Notes: generated from the sequence alone by a model not told the origin. 64,000 nt of DNA from an uncultured Muribaculaceae bacterium (GCA_944321875.1 CALUMX010000008.1:36404-100403); one strand, 5' to 3'; positions 36,080 through 45,615 are shown, counted from the stretch's first letter. Translations and numbers: made by a program.

Positions 36080-36835
36080 TTATTTTATCATTCGACGTCT
36101 GAACTCACTTACGATGACGGCCGTTGCCATTCCCACATTCAACGACTCAGACGTAGGAACGCCAACCGGGAACGAAGGGATAAGCAAGCGTTTGGTCATG
36201 TAACGCTCCAATTCCGGAGAGATACCCTTTCCCTCATTTCCCATCACAATGAATCCCGCAGAAGAGAGTTCTTCCTTATAAATATTGATGCCATCCAGAA
36301 ATGTTCCATAAACAGGCAGATGGGCATAACGCTCAAACAACTCAGGAAGATTGACATAGACAACGCCTACGCGTGAGATGGCCCCCATTGTGGCCTGAAC
36401 CACCTTCGGGTTATAGACATCAACCGTCCCCTCGCTACAAAACACACGACGGATACCGAACCAATCCGCAATGCGGATAATGGTTCCCAAATTACCCGGG
36501 TCCTGTACATTGTCAAGCACGAGCGACAAATCCTGCTCCACCCCGGCAAAATCGTCCAAGGCCGACACATCCGGCATCTCATAGACAGCCAGTACATCGG
36601 TCGGCGTAGTCAGCATCGACATGCGTTCCATCTGCGTCTTTGTCGCGACAATGGCGCCATATTCCGGACGCGCGTCTGCCCATTCCTGAGTGGCAAACAG
36701 ATACTTCCGTCGGAAATGGCCGATTGTATCAAGGACACACTTCGTTCCCTCTACTACAAAACATCTTTCCTTCTGACGGTTCTTTTTCTGCGAAAGCGAA
36801 TAAACCCACTTGACTATGTTGTTCGTTATTTCCAT
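36080..36835 (-). CDS. TrmH/SpoU family RNA methyltransferase
   Basis: 251 aa. N-terminal RNA-binding segment (SLSQKKNRQKERCFVVEG) and a SPOUT catalytic domain. Motif 1 is DNVQDPGNLGTIIRIADWFG, motif 2 VMGNEGKGIS, motif 3 VPTSESLNVGMATAVIVSEF, which together form the trefoil knot that binds S-adenosylmethionine. It methylates a ribose 2'-OH in rRNA or tRNA; the RlmB/TsnR-like subgroup is most likely. First gene before radA, with a promoter carrying the recurrent extended motif. Confidence 0.93.
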   Translation of the reverse strand: MEITNNIVKWVYSLSQKKNRQKERCFVVEGTKCVLDTIGHFRRKYLFATQEWADARPEYGAIVATKTQMERMSMLTTPTDVLAVYEMPDVSALDDFAGVEQDLSLVLDNVQDPGNLGTIIRIADWFGIRRVFCSEGTVDVYNPKVVQATMGAISRVGVVYVNLPELFERYAHLPVYGTFLDGINIYKEELSSAGFIVMGNEGKGISPELERYMTKRLLIPSFPVGVPTSESLNVGMATAVIVSEFRRRMIK

Positions 36836-36858
36836 CCGTTTACAAAATCTTTAATTAT

Positions 36859-36890
36859 CAAAGGTAATGCAAAACGGGCGCAATGGCAAA
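36859..36890 (-). promoter_or_regulatory. Promoter of the SpoU-like gene/radA with recurrent extended motif
   Basis: Minus strand: TTTG at 36890-36887, 20-nt spacer containing GCGCCCGTTTTGCATTA, -7 TACCTTTG at 36866-36859. Confidence 0.75.
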
Positions 36891-36921
36891 TTTCAGCCTG
36901 CGATATTTCCAAAATACAGTT

Positions 36922-36952
36922 TTTGAAATATTACACCGAATGCTTAACTTTG
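36922..36952 (+). promoter_or_regulatory. Promoter of the uncharacterised protein/LysR operon
   Basis: TTTG at 36922-36925, 19-nt spacer, TAACTTTG at 36945-36952. The transcript should start only 4-10 nt before the first ATG. Confidence 0.8.
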
Positions 36953-36959
36953 TAGAAAA

Positions 36960-37547
36960 ATGCAATATATGGAAAAACCTGTCACCACAGCTGAAAATAT
37001 ACTTCTCATTGATACGGAATATCTCAATTTCCTGACTCACGACATCAAGTCGCATTTCGAGCCACGCATCGGACGCACACTGAAGGATATCGACATTGTC
37101 GACCTTATCTGCTATCTTTCACTCGATGCCGAACTGCCCCGGGACGCATCGGAGAAATCCGTTTTCTTCATTTATAATAAGAATTCCGAGAAATTCCTCC
37201 ACTGCACGCCGGCCAGCCTGGCGGCAATTGACGGAATGCACTTCGGCAACCCTGTCGGCTCATTCCATATCAACGCGTTCTCCAACGAAGGACTTGTTTC
37301 GATAGAAGACATGTTTCTCGACTCCCTCCAGACACTCTGCGAGGCCGGACACGTCAGACGCATAGCCGTGATGGGTAACAACGAGGCTTATGGCACGCAA
37401 ATTGAGGAAATTCTCTCCAAAACCAAAGGCAAACTGCGGTTGATGCAATTCCGCATGGATGAACCCAAAGGCAAGACCAGTTTCGACTATACATTCCCGG
37501 CCTATGCCATCATGCATGCTTTCGGCATTACGGAAAATGACCTGTAA
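36960..37547 (+). CDS. Uncharacterised conserved protein preceding a LysR regulator
   Basis: 195 aa; no family function recognised. Soluble, no signal peptide. It contains LIDTEYLNFLTHDIKSHFEP, DIVDLICYLSLDAELPRD, SVFFIYNKNSEKFLHCTPAS and RRIAVMGNNEAYGTQIEEIL, suggesting an alpha/beta fold. The ATG at 36960 would be nearly leaderless given the promoter; the ATG at 36969 (MEKPVTTAEN) is an equally good start. It lies 12 nt before a LysR-type gene and is cotranscribed with it; the pair sits convergent to a YeiH-like exporter. Probably Bacteroidales-restricted. Confidence 0.75.
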   Translation: MQYMEKPVTTAENILLIDTEYLNFLTHDIKSHFEPRIGRTLKDIDIVDLICYLSLDAELPRDASEKSVFFIYNKNSEKFLHCTPASLAAIDGMHFGNPVGSFHINAFSNEGLVSIEDMFLDSLQTLCEAGHVRRIAVMGNNEAYGTQIEEILSKTKGKLRLMQFRMDEPKGKTSFDYTFPAYAIMHAFGITENDL

Positions 37548-37559
37548 ACACCGGCTGCC

Positions 37560-38471
37560 ATGAAATCCGACTTCCGACTGCGTGTCTTCATCAGCGTGGC
37601 CAAGAACCTGAGTTTTACAAAAGCCTCCAAGGAGCTTTTCGTGAGCCAACCGGCCATCACCAAGCACATCCATGAACTGGAAACAGAATATCAGACGAGC
37701 CTGTTCAACCGAATGGGCAATAAAATCTCGCTGACCGAAGCCGGCAAGCTGTTGCTCACCCACTCGGAATCGATACTGGAGGCTTACCGCCGGTTGGAGT
37801 ACGACATGAACCTGCTCAACAACAAATACAACGGAGAGCTGCGTCTGGGTGCAAGTACGACAATAGCACAATATGTTCTGCCGGAAATACTGGCCAAATT
37901 CAACGAACGCTATCCGCAGATAAAAGTATCGCTGCTCGACGCCAACTCCCGCAACATCGAGCAGGCGCTCGTCAACCATGACATCGACCTGGGTCTTGTC
38001 GAGGGCGTAATCCGCATTCCGGAAATACGCTACGAAGATTTTCTGTCGGATGAAATCGTTGCGGTAGCACGGACCGACAGCAGTCTTCCCGAGGAAATTC
38101 CGCTGCATAGCCTGCACGAAATTCCGCTCGTACTGCGCGAATATGGGTCGGGAACACTCGATGTGATTGAGCAAGCCCTCCTTGCCCATAAAATAAAGTT
38201 GTCCGACCTGCACATAAAACTGCAACTCGGCAGCACGGAAAGCATCAAATCCTATCTCCGCCACAGCCCTAACTGCCTGGGACTTGTCTCCATCCTCTCC
38301 ATCACAAGAGAGTTGCAGAACGGCACATTCCGCATTGTTGAGATTGAAGGAGATTTCATCATGAAACGACAGTTCAGCCTTGCTTTCAACCAAGGCTCAG
38401 GAATTCCGCAAGTGGCTAACTTTGCCAACTTCATCCGAAATCGTCTGAAAACGAAAAAGGCCGAGGTTTAA
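37560..38471 (+). CDS. LysR family transcriptional regulator
   Basis: 303 aa. N-terminal winged helix-turn-helix (RVFISVAKNLSFTKASKELF, VSQPAITKHIHELE). C-terminal substrate-binding-like domain (GELRLGASTTIAQYVLPEIL, VNHDIDLGLVEG, ISITRELQNGTF). The overall pattern is like the CysB/CysL/YeiE group, and it is next to a YeiH-family transporter gene, which LysR proteins of this type often control (inference). The stop codon lies in the loop of the downstream terminator hairpin. Confidence 0.93.
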   Translation: MKSDFRLRVFISVAKNLSFTKASKELFVSQPAITKHIHELETEYQTSLFNRMGNKISLTEAGKLLLTHSESILEAYRRLEYDMNLLNNKYNGELRLGASTTIAQYVLPEILAKFNERYPQIKVSLLDANSRNIEQALVNHDIDLGLVEGVIRIPEIRYEDFLSDEIVAVARTDSSLPEEIPLHSLHEIPLVLREYGSGTLDVIEQALLAHKIKLSDLHIKLQLGSTESIKSYLRHSPNCLGLVSILSITRELQNGTFRIVEIEGDFIMKRQFSLAFNQGSGIPQVANFANFIRNRLKTKKAEV

Positions 38472-38485
38472 CCCCGGCCTTTTAT
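38454..38485. terminator. Bidirectional terminator overlapping the lysR stop codon
   Basis: AAAAAGGCCG...CCGGCCTTTTA hairpin whose upper part contains the lysR stop codon (38469-38471); A and T runs allow use from both sides. Confidence 0.8.
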
Positions 38486-38505
38486 TTATTATGCCCCATC
38501 GGCTG

Positions 38506-39588
38506 TTATGCCAAAACCGGCACCAGATATTTCACCAAGAGATATCCGCCTACGACCAGCCACACATAGAGCATCAGTGCCAATACGAAAGGCTTCGCTC
38601 CTGCTTTCTTAAATTTGTCAAAGCTGGTATCCGTTCCAAGAGCGGTCATCGCCATCGTGAGCATGAAAGTATCGATATGCTCAATCACACCGTTCAACGG
38701 AATATCCTTCACCGTAGGTGCACCCGTAAGATATTGGGGTAAAGAGTTGACACCGATAATCGCAATGAAGCCGAATGCAAACCAAGGAATTGTAATCTTA
38801 CCTTTCTCTGCTTTCGCGCCCGACTCCTTCCGTCGGCTGCCGGCAAGAGCAAAGCCCATAATCACCAGTACCGGAGCGAGCATCATCACACGAATCATCT
38901 TCGTAATCGTCGCCGTACCGGCAATACCGAGCGCATCAGTCGGGTCCATCGCATTACCCGCACCGGCTACGTGAGCCACTTCGTGCAGTGTGCTGCCCGT
39001 ATAGATAGCCACCTCCGTGTCTGTCAGACCGTCAAGTAAGCCCGTGCGATACATAATCGGATAGAGGAACATGGACAACGTTCCGAAAATCACGACTGTT
39101 GAAACGGCAATCGCCGTCTTATGGCTCTCGCACTTCACCACAGGTTCCGCACCCAGCACCGCAGCCGCACCGCAAATGGAGCTGCCGGTAGCCGTCATCA
39201 ACGCCGTATCCTTATCCATTTTCAGCAATCGTCCGAACCAGATACCGAGGAAGATTGTACCGGCAACAATGATTGAATCGACAACCACCGCCGGAATTCC
39301 CACTTCCGCCACCTGAGTCAACGTAAGACGGAATCCGTAAAGGACGATACCCGCCCGTAATATCTGCTTCGTACAGAACTTAATTCCCGGCACCCACGTC
39401 TCGGGCAAACGGTTACGCAAACTGTTGGCATAAATCATACCTAAAATGATACCTACAATCAACGGACTGAAAGACATCGCCTTTACAACCGGAATCTCTG
39501 CAATGTAAAACGCCGCGCAGGAAAATAAGGCTATCAACAAAATGCCATGTAGCGTGTTTGCTCTGTTTTTTTTCTCAAATGCTGACAT
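38506..39588 (-). CDS. YeiH family putative sulfate exporter
   Basis: 360 aa, about ten membrane helices. Family features: GILLIALFSCAAFYIAEIP, SPLIVGIILGMIYAN, ATGSSICGAAAVLGAEPVVK, GSTLHEVAHVAGAGNAMDP and FMLTMAMTALGTDTSFDKF. Members are named putative sulfate exporters, with a role for some in cysteine or sulfonate metabolism; the substrate here is not proven. It is convergent with the LysR regulator, which is the likely controller. Own promoter, single gene. Confidence 0.9.
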   Translation of the reverse strand: MSAFEKKNRANTLHGILLIALFSCAAFYIAEIPVVKAMSFSPLIVGIILGMIYANSLRNRLPETWVPGIKFCTKQILRAGIVLYGFRLTLTQVAEVGIPAVVVDSIIVAGTIFLGIWFGRLLKMDKDTALMTATGSSICGAAAVLGAEPVVKCESHKTAIAVSTVVIFGTLSMFLYPIMYRTGLLDGLTDTEVAIYTGSTLHEVAHVAGAGNAMDPTDALGIAGTATITKMIRVMMLAPVLVIMGFALAGSRRKESGAKAEKGKITIPWFAFGFIAIIGVNSLPQYLTGAPTVKDIPLNGVIEHIDTFMLTMAMTALGTDTSFDKFKKAGAKPFVLALMLYVWLVVGGYLLVKYLVPVLA

Positions 39589-39616
39589 ATTTTTTCTCGT
39601 TTGATTTTTTCTGCCA

Positions 39617-39647
39617 CAAAGTTATAGTATTATCTCCGACTTGTCAA
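39617..39647 (-). promoter_or_regulatory. Promoter of the YeiH-like gene
   Basis: Minus strand: TTG at 39647-39645, 20-nt spacer, TAACTTTG at 39624-39617. Confidence 0.65.
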
Positions 39648-39719
39648 TTCAAAAATATTTATCACCCATAACTTTCAGTTATTACAACTAAAAAACTCAC
39701 CCTCAAAGATAAATTTTGT

Positions 39720-39750
39720 TTTGCAATACGGCCAAATTATACTATCTTTG
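39720..39750 (+). promoter_or_regulatory. Promoter of the sugar transporter gene
   Basis: TTTG at 39720-39723, 19-nt spacer, TATCTTTG at 39743-39750; leader about 75 nt before the ATG. Confidence 0.8.
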
Positions 39751-39832
39751 CCCAGAATAACTATGCGCCTTATGGCCGTTATTCGTTGTTTATATTCACT
39801 TAAGTATGTTGCACTATTAAAATTTAATAAAC

Positions 39833-41182
39833 ATGAAAGCTAAACCCGATTTAGGCTTTTGGAAGCTTTGGAACCTTAGTTTTGGATTTTTCGGCGTACA
39901 AATCGCATACGCGCTTCAGAGCGCCAACATCAGCCGTATCTTCTCCACACTTGGAGCAGACCCCCACGATTTAAGTTATTTCTGGATTCTCCCACCTCTT
40001 ATGGGTATCCTTATCCAACCGATAGTAGGCATATTGAGCGACCGCACCTGGTGTCGCTTCGGCCGCCGTATCCCCTACCTGTTTATCGGCGCCCTGGTTG
40101 CCGTAATTGTGATGTGCATGCTCCCCAATGCCGGAAGTTTCGGCCTTACGGTCAGCGCAGCCATGATTTTCGGACTGTTCGCACTGATGTTTCTCGACAC
40201 ATCCATCAACATGGCTATGCAGCCGTTTAAAATGCTGGTGGGCGATATGGTCAACGAGAAGCAGAAAGGCCTGGCCTATTCTATTCAAAGTTTTCTGTGC
40301 AATGCAGGAAGCCTTGTCGGTTACCTCTTCCCGATTTTCTTCGCCTATATCGGCATTAAGAACGTAGCACCTGCCGGCGTCGTCCCCGACTCCGTCATCT
40401 ATTCTTTCTACATCGGCGCCCTTATCCTTATCGGCTGCGTTGTCTACACCAGCGTAAAAGTCAAGGAAATGCCACCTCACGAATATGCTGAATTCCACGG
40501 CATCAAGGAAGAGAAAGAGGAGAAAGCCAATATATTCGTACTTCTGAAGAATGCTCCATCTGCATTCTGGACAGTTGGTTTGGTTCAATTCTTCTGCTGG
40601 GCAGCCTTCATGTTCATGTGGACCTACACCAACGGCTCCATTGCCGCCAACGTATTCGACACACCGGTAATTGAAGCCGGCGGAAAAGTCGTCCTTGATA
40701 CAAAATCCATCGAATACCAGACAGCCGGAGACTGGGTGGGCGTACTTTTCGCCGTACAAGCTATCGGCTCCGTACTTTGGGCAATAATGATTCCGATGTT
40801 CAAGAACCGCAAAGTGGCCTACGTTGTCAGCCTGTTGATTGGTGCGGTCGGCTTCATTTCCGTCTATTTCATCCATGACCAGTACATGCTGTTCATCTCA
40901 TTCCTGCTCATCGGATGCGCCTGGGCTGCCATGCTCGCCCTTCCGTTCACGATTTTGACCAACTCACTTTCCGGTTCCCATATGGGCACTTACCTGGGTC
41001 TGTTCAACGGTACCATCTGCGTGCCGCAAATCGTCGCAGCAGCCTTGGGTGGCACGATTCTGGCAATGTTCACACCGGCTCACGGCCTCGCTCCTGAAGT
41101 AAACATGCTCGTTCTTGCAGGTGTACTTTTGATTGCAGGTGCCGCATCTGTCGCTATCGTCAAAGAAAAGAAAAACGACTAA
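39833..41182 (+). CDS. MFS sugar transporter, maltose/sucrose (SLC45/GPH-like) type
   Basis: 449 aa, twelve membrane helices. Starts WNLSFGFFGVQIAYALQSAN and has GILSDRTWCRFGRRIPYLF, the RxGRRxP loop typical of sucrose/maltose transporters of this group. FKMLVGDMVNEKQKGLAYSI and the C-terminal half (FFCWAAFMFMWTYTNG) support the same. It is followed by a glycogen synthase and an alpha-glucan phosphorylase gene, so import of maltose or malto-oligosaccharides feeding glycogen turnover is likely (inference). Inner membrane. Confidence 0.88.
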   Translation: MKAKPDLGFWKLWNLSFGFFGVQIAYALQSANISRIFSTLGADPHDLSYFWILPPLMGILIQPIVGILSDRTWCRFGRRIPYLFIGALVAVIVMCMLPNAGSFGLTVSAAMIFGLFALMFLDTSINMAMQPFKMLVGDMVNEKQKGLAYSIQSFLCNAGSLVGYLFPIFFAYIGIKNVAPAGVVPDSVIYSFYIGALILIGCVVYTSVKVKEMPPHEYAEFHGIKEEKEEKANIFVLLKNAPSAFWTVGLVQFFCWAAFMFMWTYTNGSIAANVFDTPVIEAGGKVVLDTKSIEYQTAGDWVGVLFAVQAIGSVLWAIMIPMFKNRKVAYVVSLLIGAVGFISVYFIHDQYMLFISFLLIGCAWAAMLALPFTILTNSLSGSHMGTYLGLFNGTICVPQIVAAALGGTILAMFTPAHGLAPEVNMLVLAGVLLIAGAASVAIVKEKKND

Positions 41183-41209
41183 TTATCCGGTACAAATTTT
41201 CACATATAA

Positions 41210-41258
41210 CGATGAAAGCTTCCTGCTGAACAGGCAACTTTCATCGTTTAATTTTTTC
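41210..41258 (+). terminator. Terminator after the sugar transporter
   Basis: Stem CGATGAAAG/CTTTCATCG with an inner CCTG/CAGG helix; A/T-rich tail ending TTTTTTC. Confidence 0.7.
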
Positions 41259-41311
41259 ATACACAGTAAGATTTTTTTGCAAATCGGGGTAAGAGAATGA
41301 AATTAATTATG

Positions 41312-41319
41312 TACCTTTG
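41312..41319 (+). promoter_or_regulatory. -7 element of the glycogen synthase/phosphorylase unit
   Basis: TACCTTTG, 32 nt before the ATG at 41352; the nearest TTTG is 30 nt upstream, too far for a standard promoter. Confidence 0.5.
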
Positions 41320-41351
41320 TACCACAAAATAAATGAGATTAGTTATTTATT

Positions 41352-43004
41352 ATGTCTAAACACATTTGTAAACCTACAATACTATTCGAAACAAGTTGGG
41401 AAGTATGCAATAAAGTCGGCGGAATCTACACCGTTCTCTCCACAAAAGCAAAAGTGCTGAGCAAACAATTCGGCTCTAAGCTTATCTTCATCGGACCAGA
41501 TGTCTGGTCAAGCGAAAACCCATCACCATTCTTTAAAGAAGCAGACGATTTACTGAAAGGCTGGAATCCCAGTCTTCCCTATGGAATCAAAATCCGCATT
41601 GGACGATGGGACATACCTGGAGAACCGATTGCCATCCTCGTAAAATTTGACTCGCTATACGCACATAAAGACACTTTTTATGCTGAAATGTGGGAAAAAT
41701 TCGGCGTTGATTCACTCCATGCCTACGGAGACTACGACGAAGGCTGCGCATTTGCACTGGCAGCTGCCATGGTAATGGAAAGCTGCGCGACATACATGGC
41801 CAAAGGCAACGACTGCGTCATCGCTCACTTCAACGAGTGGACGACCGGCATGGGACTGCTCTACCTGAAGGCACATGCGCCCTATATCGCTACCGTATTT
41901 ACCACTCATGCCACCAGCATCGGCCGCAGCATCTGTGGAAACAATAAACCACTCTATGACTACCTCAAGGGCTACAACGGCGACCAAATGGCTGCCGAAT
42001 TGAACATGCAGTCAAAGCACTCGCTGGAGAAAGCCGCGGCTCACAATGCCGACTGCTTCACGACCGTAAGCAAAATTACGGCTGACGAGTGTGAGCAACT
42101 GCTCGAAATCCGCCCGTTGGTTACGCCCAATGGCTTCGAGCGTGCATTTGTTCCGGCTCGCAAGGATTTCCCTGCAGCACGCAACAATGCCCGTGAGGCC
42201 CTGCTCAATACAGCTGAGAAACTGACAGGAAGAACATTTCCCAAAAATACATTCCTGTTTGTCACTGCCGGCCGGAATGAATTCAGAAACAAGGGGTTGG
42301 ATATGTTTATCGACACTGTCAACACTTTGCGCCACAACCATCGGGGTGCAGACAAGCGTCAGGCCATCGCCTTCATCCTTGTTCCTTCCTGGTCAGACGG
42401 ACCTCGTCCGGAACTTCAGGAACGATTGGAAGCCGGAGTCAAGCCGGCTACGGCGTTGGAACACCCCAACCTGACTCATGTGCTCCATGACCCTGCGGGA
42501 GATGCCATATTCAACAAATTGGAATGGCTTGGAATGCACAATGAGGAAGATGACACGGTATGCACCATCTACGTACCTTGCTACCTCAACGGTAATGACG
42601 GAATTTTCAACAAAAGCTATTACGAACTCCTGCCCGGATTTGATGCAGCGGTATTCGACTCCTATTATGAACCTTGGGGCTACACTCCACATGAAGGAAT
42701 TGCATTCGGAGTACCGACCATCACAACCAATCTGGCCGGATTCGGACAATGGATACTGTCAGAATTTGACAACTCTTTCGAAAATTGCGGCGTACGGGTC
42801 GTAACTCGTACCGATTCAAACTATGCAGACGCTGTCAACGAAACAGCGCAATGTATTCTTGAACTCATCAATGCAAAGGCAGCCGTTGCCAAAGCGATGA
42901 GCAATGCAGCTGTAGCAACATCCAAGAAATCTGAATGGAAACAGTTTATTGGATACTACGACGAAGCCTACAGCCTGGCTATTGAAAATAACAGACACAA
43001 ATAA
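41352..43004 (+). CDS. Glycogen synthase, GT3 family
   Basis: 550 aa. GT3-type (animal/fungal-like) glycogen synthase: FETSWEVCNKVGGIYTVLST at the N-terminus, DVWSSENPSPF, AHFNEWTTGMGLLYLK, TTHATSIGRSIC, VTPNGFER and, in the C-terminal domain, YYEPWGYTPHEGIAFGVPTI with the catalytic-region Glu. It extends alpha-1,4-glucan chains from a nucleotide-activated glucose. It precedes the phosphorylase gene by 39 nt. GT3 enzymes instead of GT5 GlgA are usual in Bacteroidota. No glgB or glgC gene is seen in the window. Confidence 0.93.
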   Translation: MSKHICKPTILFETSWEVCNKVGGIYTVLSTKAKVLSKQFGSKLIFIGPDVWSSENPSPFFKEADDLLKGWNPSLPYGIKIRIGRWDIPGEPIAILVKFDSLYAHKDTFYAEMWEKFGVDSLHAYGDYDEGCAFALAAAMVMESCATYMAKGNDCVIAHFNEWTTGMGLLYLKAHAPYIATVFTTHATSIGRSICGNNKPLYDYLKGYNGDQMAAELNMQSKHSLEKAAAHNADCFTTVSKITADECEQLLEIRPLVTPNGFERAFVPARKDFPAARNNAREALLNTAEKLTGRTFPKNTFLFVTAGRNEFRNKGLDMFIDTVNTLRHNHRGADKRQAIAFILVPSWSDGPRPELQERLEAGVKPATALEHPNLTHVLHDPAGDAIFNKLEWLGMHNEEDDTVCTIYVPCYLNGNDGIFNKSYYELLPGFDAAVFDSYYEPWGYTPHEGIAFGVPTITTNLAGFGQWILSEFDNSFENCGVRVVTRTDSNYADAVNETAQCILELINAKAAVAKAMSNAAVATSKKSEWKQFIGYYDEAYSLAIENNRHK

Positions 43005-43043
43005 TTTTGCCGACAGGCAAATGACTAACTTAATTTTAACATT

Positions 43044-45593
43044 ATGAAATTTAACGTCAGTAACACAAATGCTCCCATTTGGAGAGATGTCACTGTTCAT
43101 GCAGAATTGCCTGCTAAACTGAAAAACCTTGATGAACTTTCACGCAACGTATGGTGGTCTTGGAATAGCGAAGCAAAAAGACTGTTCCATGATATTGACG
43201 CCGACCTTTGGCGTGCTACCGGCGAAAACCCGGTGATGCTGTTGCACAGAGTCAACCTTGACCGCTACAACGAACTCGCCAACGACAAAGCGTATCTTGC
43301 ACGACTGGACGCAGTCTACAAAGAATTTAAGGAATATATGAGCAAACCGTTCCGCAAGGACGTTCCTTCCATCTCCTACTTCAGCATGGAATACGGTCTT
43401 TGCAGCGCGCTCAAAATCTACTCAGGTGGTCTTGGCGTTCTCGCCGGTGACTACATCAAAGAAGCATCCGACTCTTGCGTTGATTTGACAGCTGTCGGCT
43501 TCCTCTACCGCTATGGTTATTTCGACCAAACGCTTTCAATGGAAGGCCAGCAAATCGCTGAGTACCACACTCAGGACTTCAACCAAATTCCTGTTGAGCC
43601 GGTTCTCAACGCAGACGGAACTCCAATGTTGCTCGAGGTTCCTTACCCGGGCCGCATCGTCTACTGCAACGTATGGCGCGTGAATGTAGGTCGTGTGAAA
43701 CTTTACCTGCTCGACAGCGACAACAAGCTCAACTCAGAGTTCGACCGTTTCATCACTCACCAACTCTACGGTGGTGACTGGGAAAACCGCATCAAGCAGG
43801 AGTACCTGCTCGGTATCGGTGGTGTCATCATGCTCCGTGCCCTTGGCATCAACACTCAACTCTACCACTGCAACGAAGGCCACGCCGCTCTTCTTAACCT
43901 CCAACGTCTCGTTGAGTACGTTCAGAACGAGAAGCTCCCGTTCGAGGTTGCTCTCGAAATGGTAAAGGCTACAGGTCTCTACACTGTTCACACTCCGGTA
44001 CCTGCCGGTCACGACTATTTCGAAGAAAGCCTCTTCGGAAAATACATGGGCGAGTTCCCTGCAAAACTCGGTATTTCCTGGTCTGACCTCATGAACATGG
44101 GTCGTGAGAATCCGGATACCAACGAACGCTTCTCAATGAGCGTATTCGCCCTCAACACTTGCCAAGAATCCAACGGTGTAAGCTGGCTTCACGGTGAAGT
44201 GTCTAAGCGCATGTTCCAAGGTGTATGGAAAGGCTACGCTCCGGAAGAGTCACACGTTTCTTATGTAACAAACGGTGTACACATGCCGACATGGGCTGCT
44301 TCTGAATGGAAGGAATACTACGCTAAGACTTTCGGTCCGGACTACATGAACAAGCAATCAGAAGAAGCCACTTGGGCTCCTATCCTGAAAGCTAAGGAAG
44401 AGGACATCTGGAACATCCGCGTTGCTTTGAAGCACAAGTTCATCAACTACGTAAAACGTGAATTCAAGGAAACTTGGTTGAAGAATCAAGGTGACCCTTC
44501 AAGCATCATGACAATCATCGACAAGATTAACCCGAACGCGTTGATCATCGGTTTCGCTCGCCGCTTCGCTACTTACAAGCGTGCGCACCTGCTCTTCACC
44601 GACCTCGACCGCTTGGCTAAGATTGTCAACAACGAGAAGTTCCCTGTACAATTCGTATTCGCTGGTAAGGCTCACCCGGCTGACGGCGCAGGTCAGGACC
44701 TCATCAAGAACATCGTCCGCATCTCTCGCATGCCGCAGTTCCTCGGTAAGATTATCTTCCTCGAAAACTACGATATGACTCTTGCTAAGCGTCTTGTATC
44801 AGGTGTAGATATCTGGTTGAACACTCCGACACGTCCGTTGGAAGCATCCGGTACATCCGGTGAGAAGGCCGAAATGAACGGTGTCCTCAACTTCTCTGTC
44901 CTTGACGGATGGTGGTATGAAGGTTACCGCGAAGGTGCAGGTTGGGCATTGACTGACAAGCGCACATTCACTGACCAAGGCCAACAAGACCAACTCGACG
45001 CTGCGACTATCTACTCTATGCTCGAGAACGAAATCATTCCGTTGTATTTCGCAAAGAACTCCAAGGGTTACTCACCGGAATGGATTCAATACATCAAGAA
45101 CTCTATCGCTCACATCGCGCCTAACTACACAATGAAGCGTATGATTGACGACTATATCAACCGCTTCTACGCAAAAGAAGGTGCTTACGCTGCCACTTTG
45201 AAAGAAAACAACTATGCAAAGGCGAAAGAACTCGTTGCATGGAAGGAAAACTTCGTGGCACATTGGGACGGTGTTCAAGTTGTTGAATTCTCTCCGATGG
45301 ACAGCAGCATCAACGCATTCGGCGACCGTTACAGACTAACTGCAAAAATCAACACTAACGGTTTGGCAGACTCAATCGGCGTTGAAGCCGTGGCTTACAA
45401 AGTCAGCGAAGGCAACAAGACTTACCACAACCGCTACCAATTCAAGGAAGTTGCCCGTGAAGGTGATATTGTTACCTACGAGTTTGACCACGAAATTGCC
45501 AACTCAGGACAATTCCAATTCGGATTCCGCATCTATCCGAAGAACGAGAATTTGGCACACCGCCAGAGCTTCGCTTACATGAAGTGGTTCTAA
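43044..45593 (+). CDS. Alpha-glucan (glycogen/maltodextrin) phosphorylase, GT35
   Basis: 849 aa. Releases glucose-1-phosphate from alpha-1,4-glucans. It belongs to the DUF3417-containing bacterial branch: the N-terminal LPAKLKNLDELSRNVWWSWN is the DUF3417 part, then SYFSMEYGLCSALKIYSGGLG (that region near residue 115) and YHCNEGHAALLNLQRL. The PLP-binding Lys is K608 in EASGTSGEKAEMNG. The normal family sequence has Met-Lys there; here Glu-Lys. Codon use is strongly biased, consistent with high expression. It forms a synthesis/breakdown pair with the upstream GT3 gene. A strong terminator follows. Confidence 0.94.
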   Translation: MKFNVSNTNAPIWRDVTVHAELPAKLKNLDELSRNVWWSWNSEAKRLFHDIDADLWRATGENPVMLLHRVNLDRYNELANDKAYLARLDAVYKEFKEYMSKPFRKDVPSISYFSMEYGLCSALKIYSGGLGVLAGDYIKEASDSCVDLTAVGFLYRYGYFDQTLSMEGQQIAEYHTQDFNQIPVEPVLNADGTPMLLEVPYPGRIVYCNVWRVNVGRVKLYLLDSDNKLNSEFDRFITHQLYGGDWENRIKQEYLLGIGGVIMLRALGINTQLYHCNEGHAALLNLQRLVEYVQNEKLPFEVALEMVKATGLYTVHTPVPAGHDYFEESLFGKYMGEFPAKLGISWSDLMNMGRENPDTNERFSMSVFALNTCQESNGVSWLHGEVSKRMFQGVWKGYAPEESHVSYVTNGVHMPTWAASEWKEYYAKTFGPDYMNKQSEEATWAPILKAKEEDIWNIRVALKHKFINYVKREFKETWLKNQGDPSSIMTIIDKINPNALIIGFARRFATYKRAHLLFTDLDRLAKIVNNEKFPVQFVFAGKAHPADGAGQDLIKNIVRISRMPQFLGKIIFLENYDMTLAKRLVSGVDIWLNTPTRPLEASGTSGEKAEMNGVLNFSVLDGWWYEGYREGAGWALTDKRTFTDQGQQDQLDAATIYSMLENEIIPLYFAKNSKGYSPEWIQYIKNSIAHIAPNYTMKRMIDDYINRFYAKEGAYAATLKENNYAKAKELVAWKENFVAHWDGVQVVEFSPMDSSINAFGDRYRLTAKINTNGLADSIGVEAVAYKVSEGNKTYHNRYQFKEVAREGDIVTYEFDHEIANSGQFQFGFRIYPKNENLAHRQSFAYMKWF

Positions 45594-45615
45594 TCCCCCA
45601 AAGGGACTCCATAAC

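Noticed and set aside
37260..38393. 377-codon minus-strand open frame
   Set aside because: Fully antisense to the LysR gene with its clear domains; composition is a codon-bias shadow.
39971..40876. 301-codon minus-strand open frame
   Set aside because: Antisense to the sugar transporter; no family resemblance.
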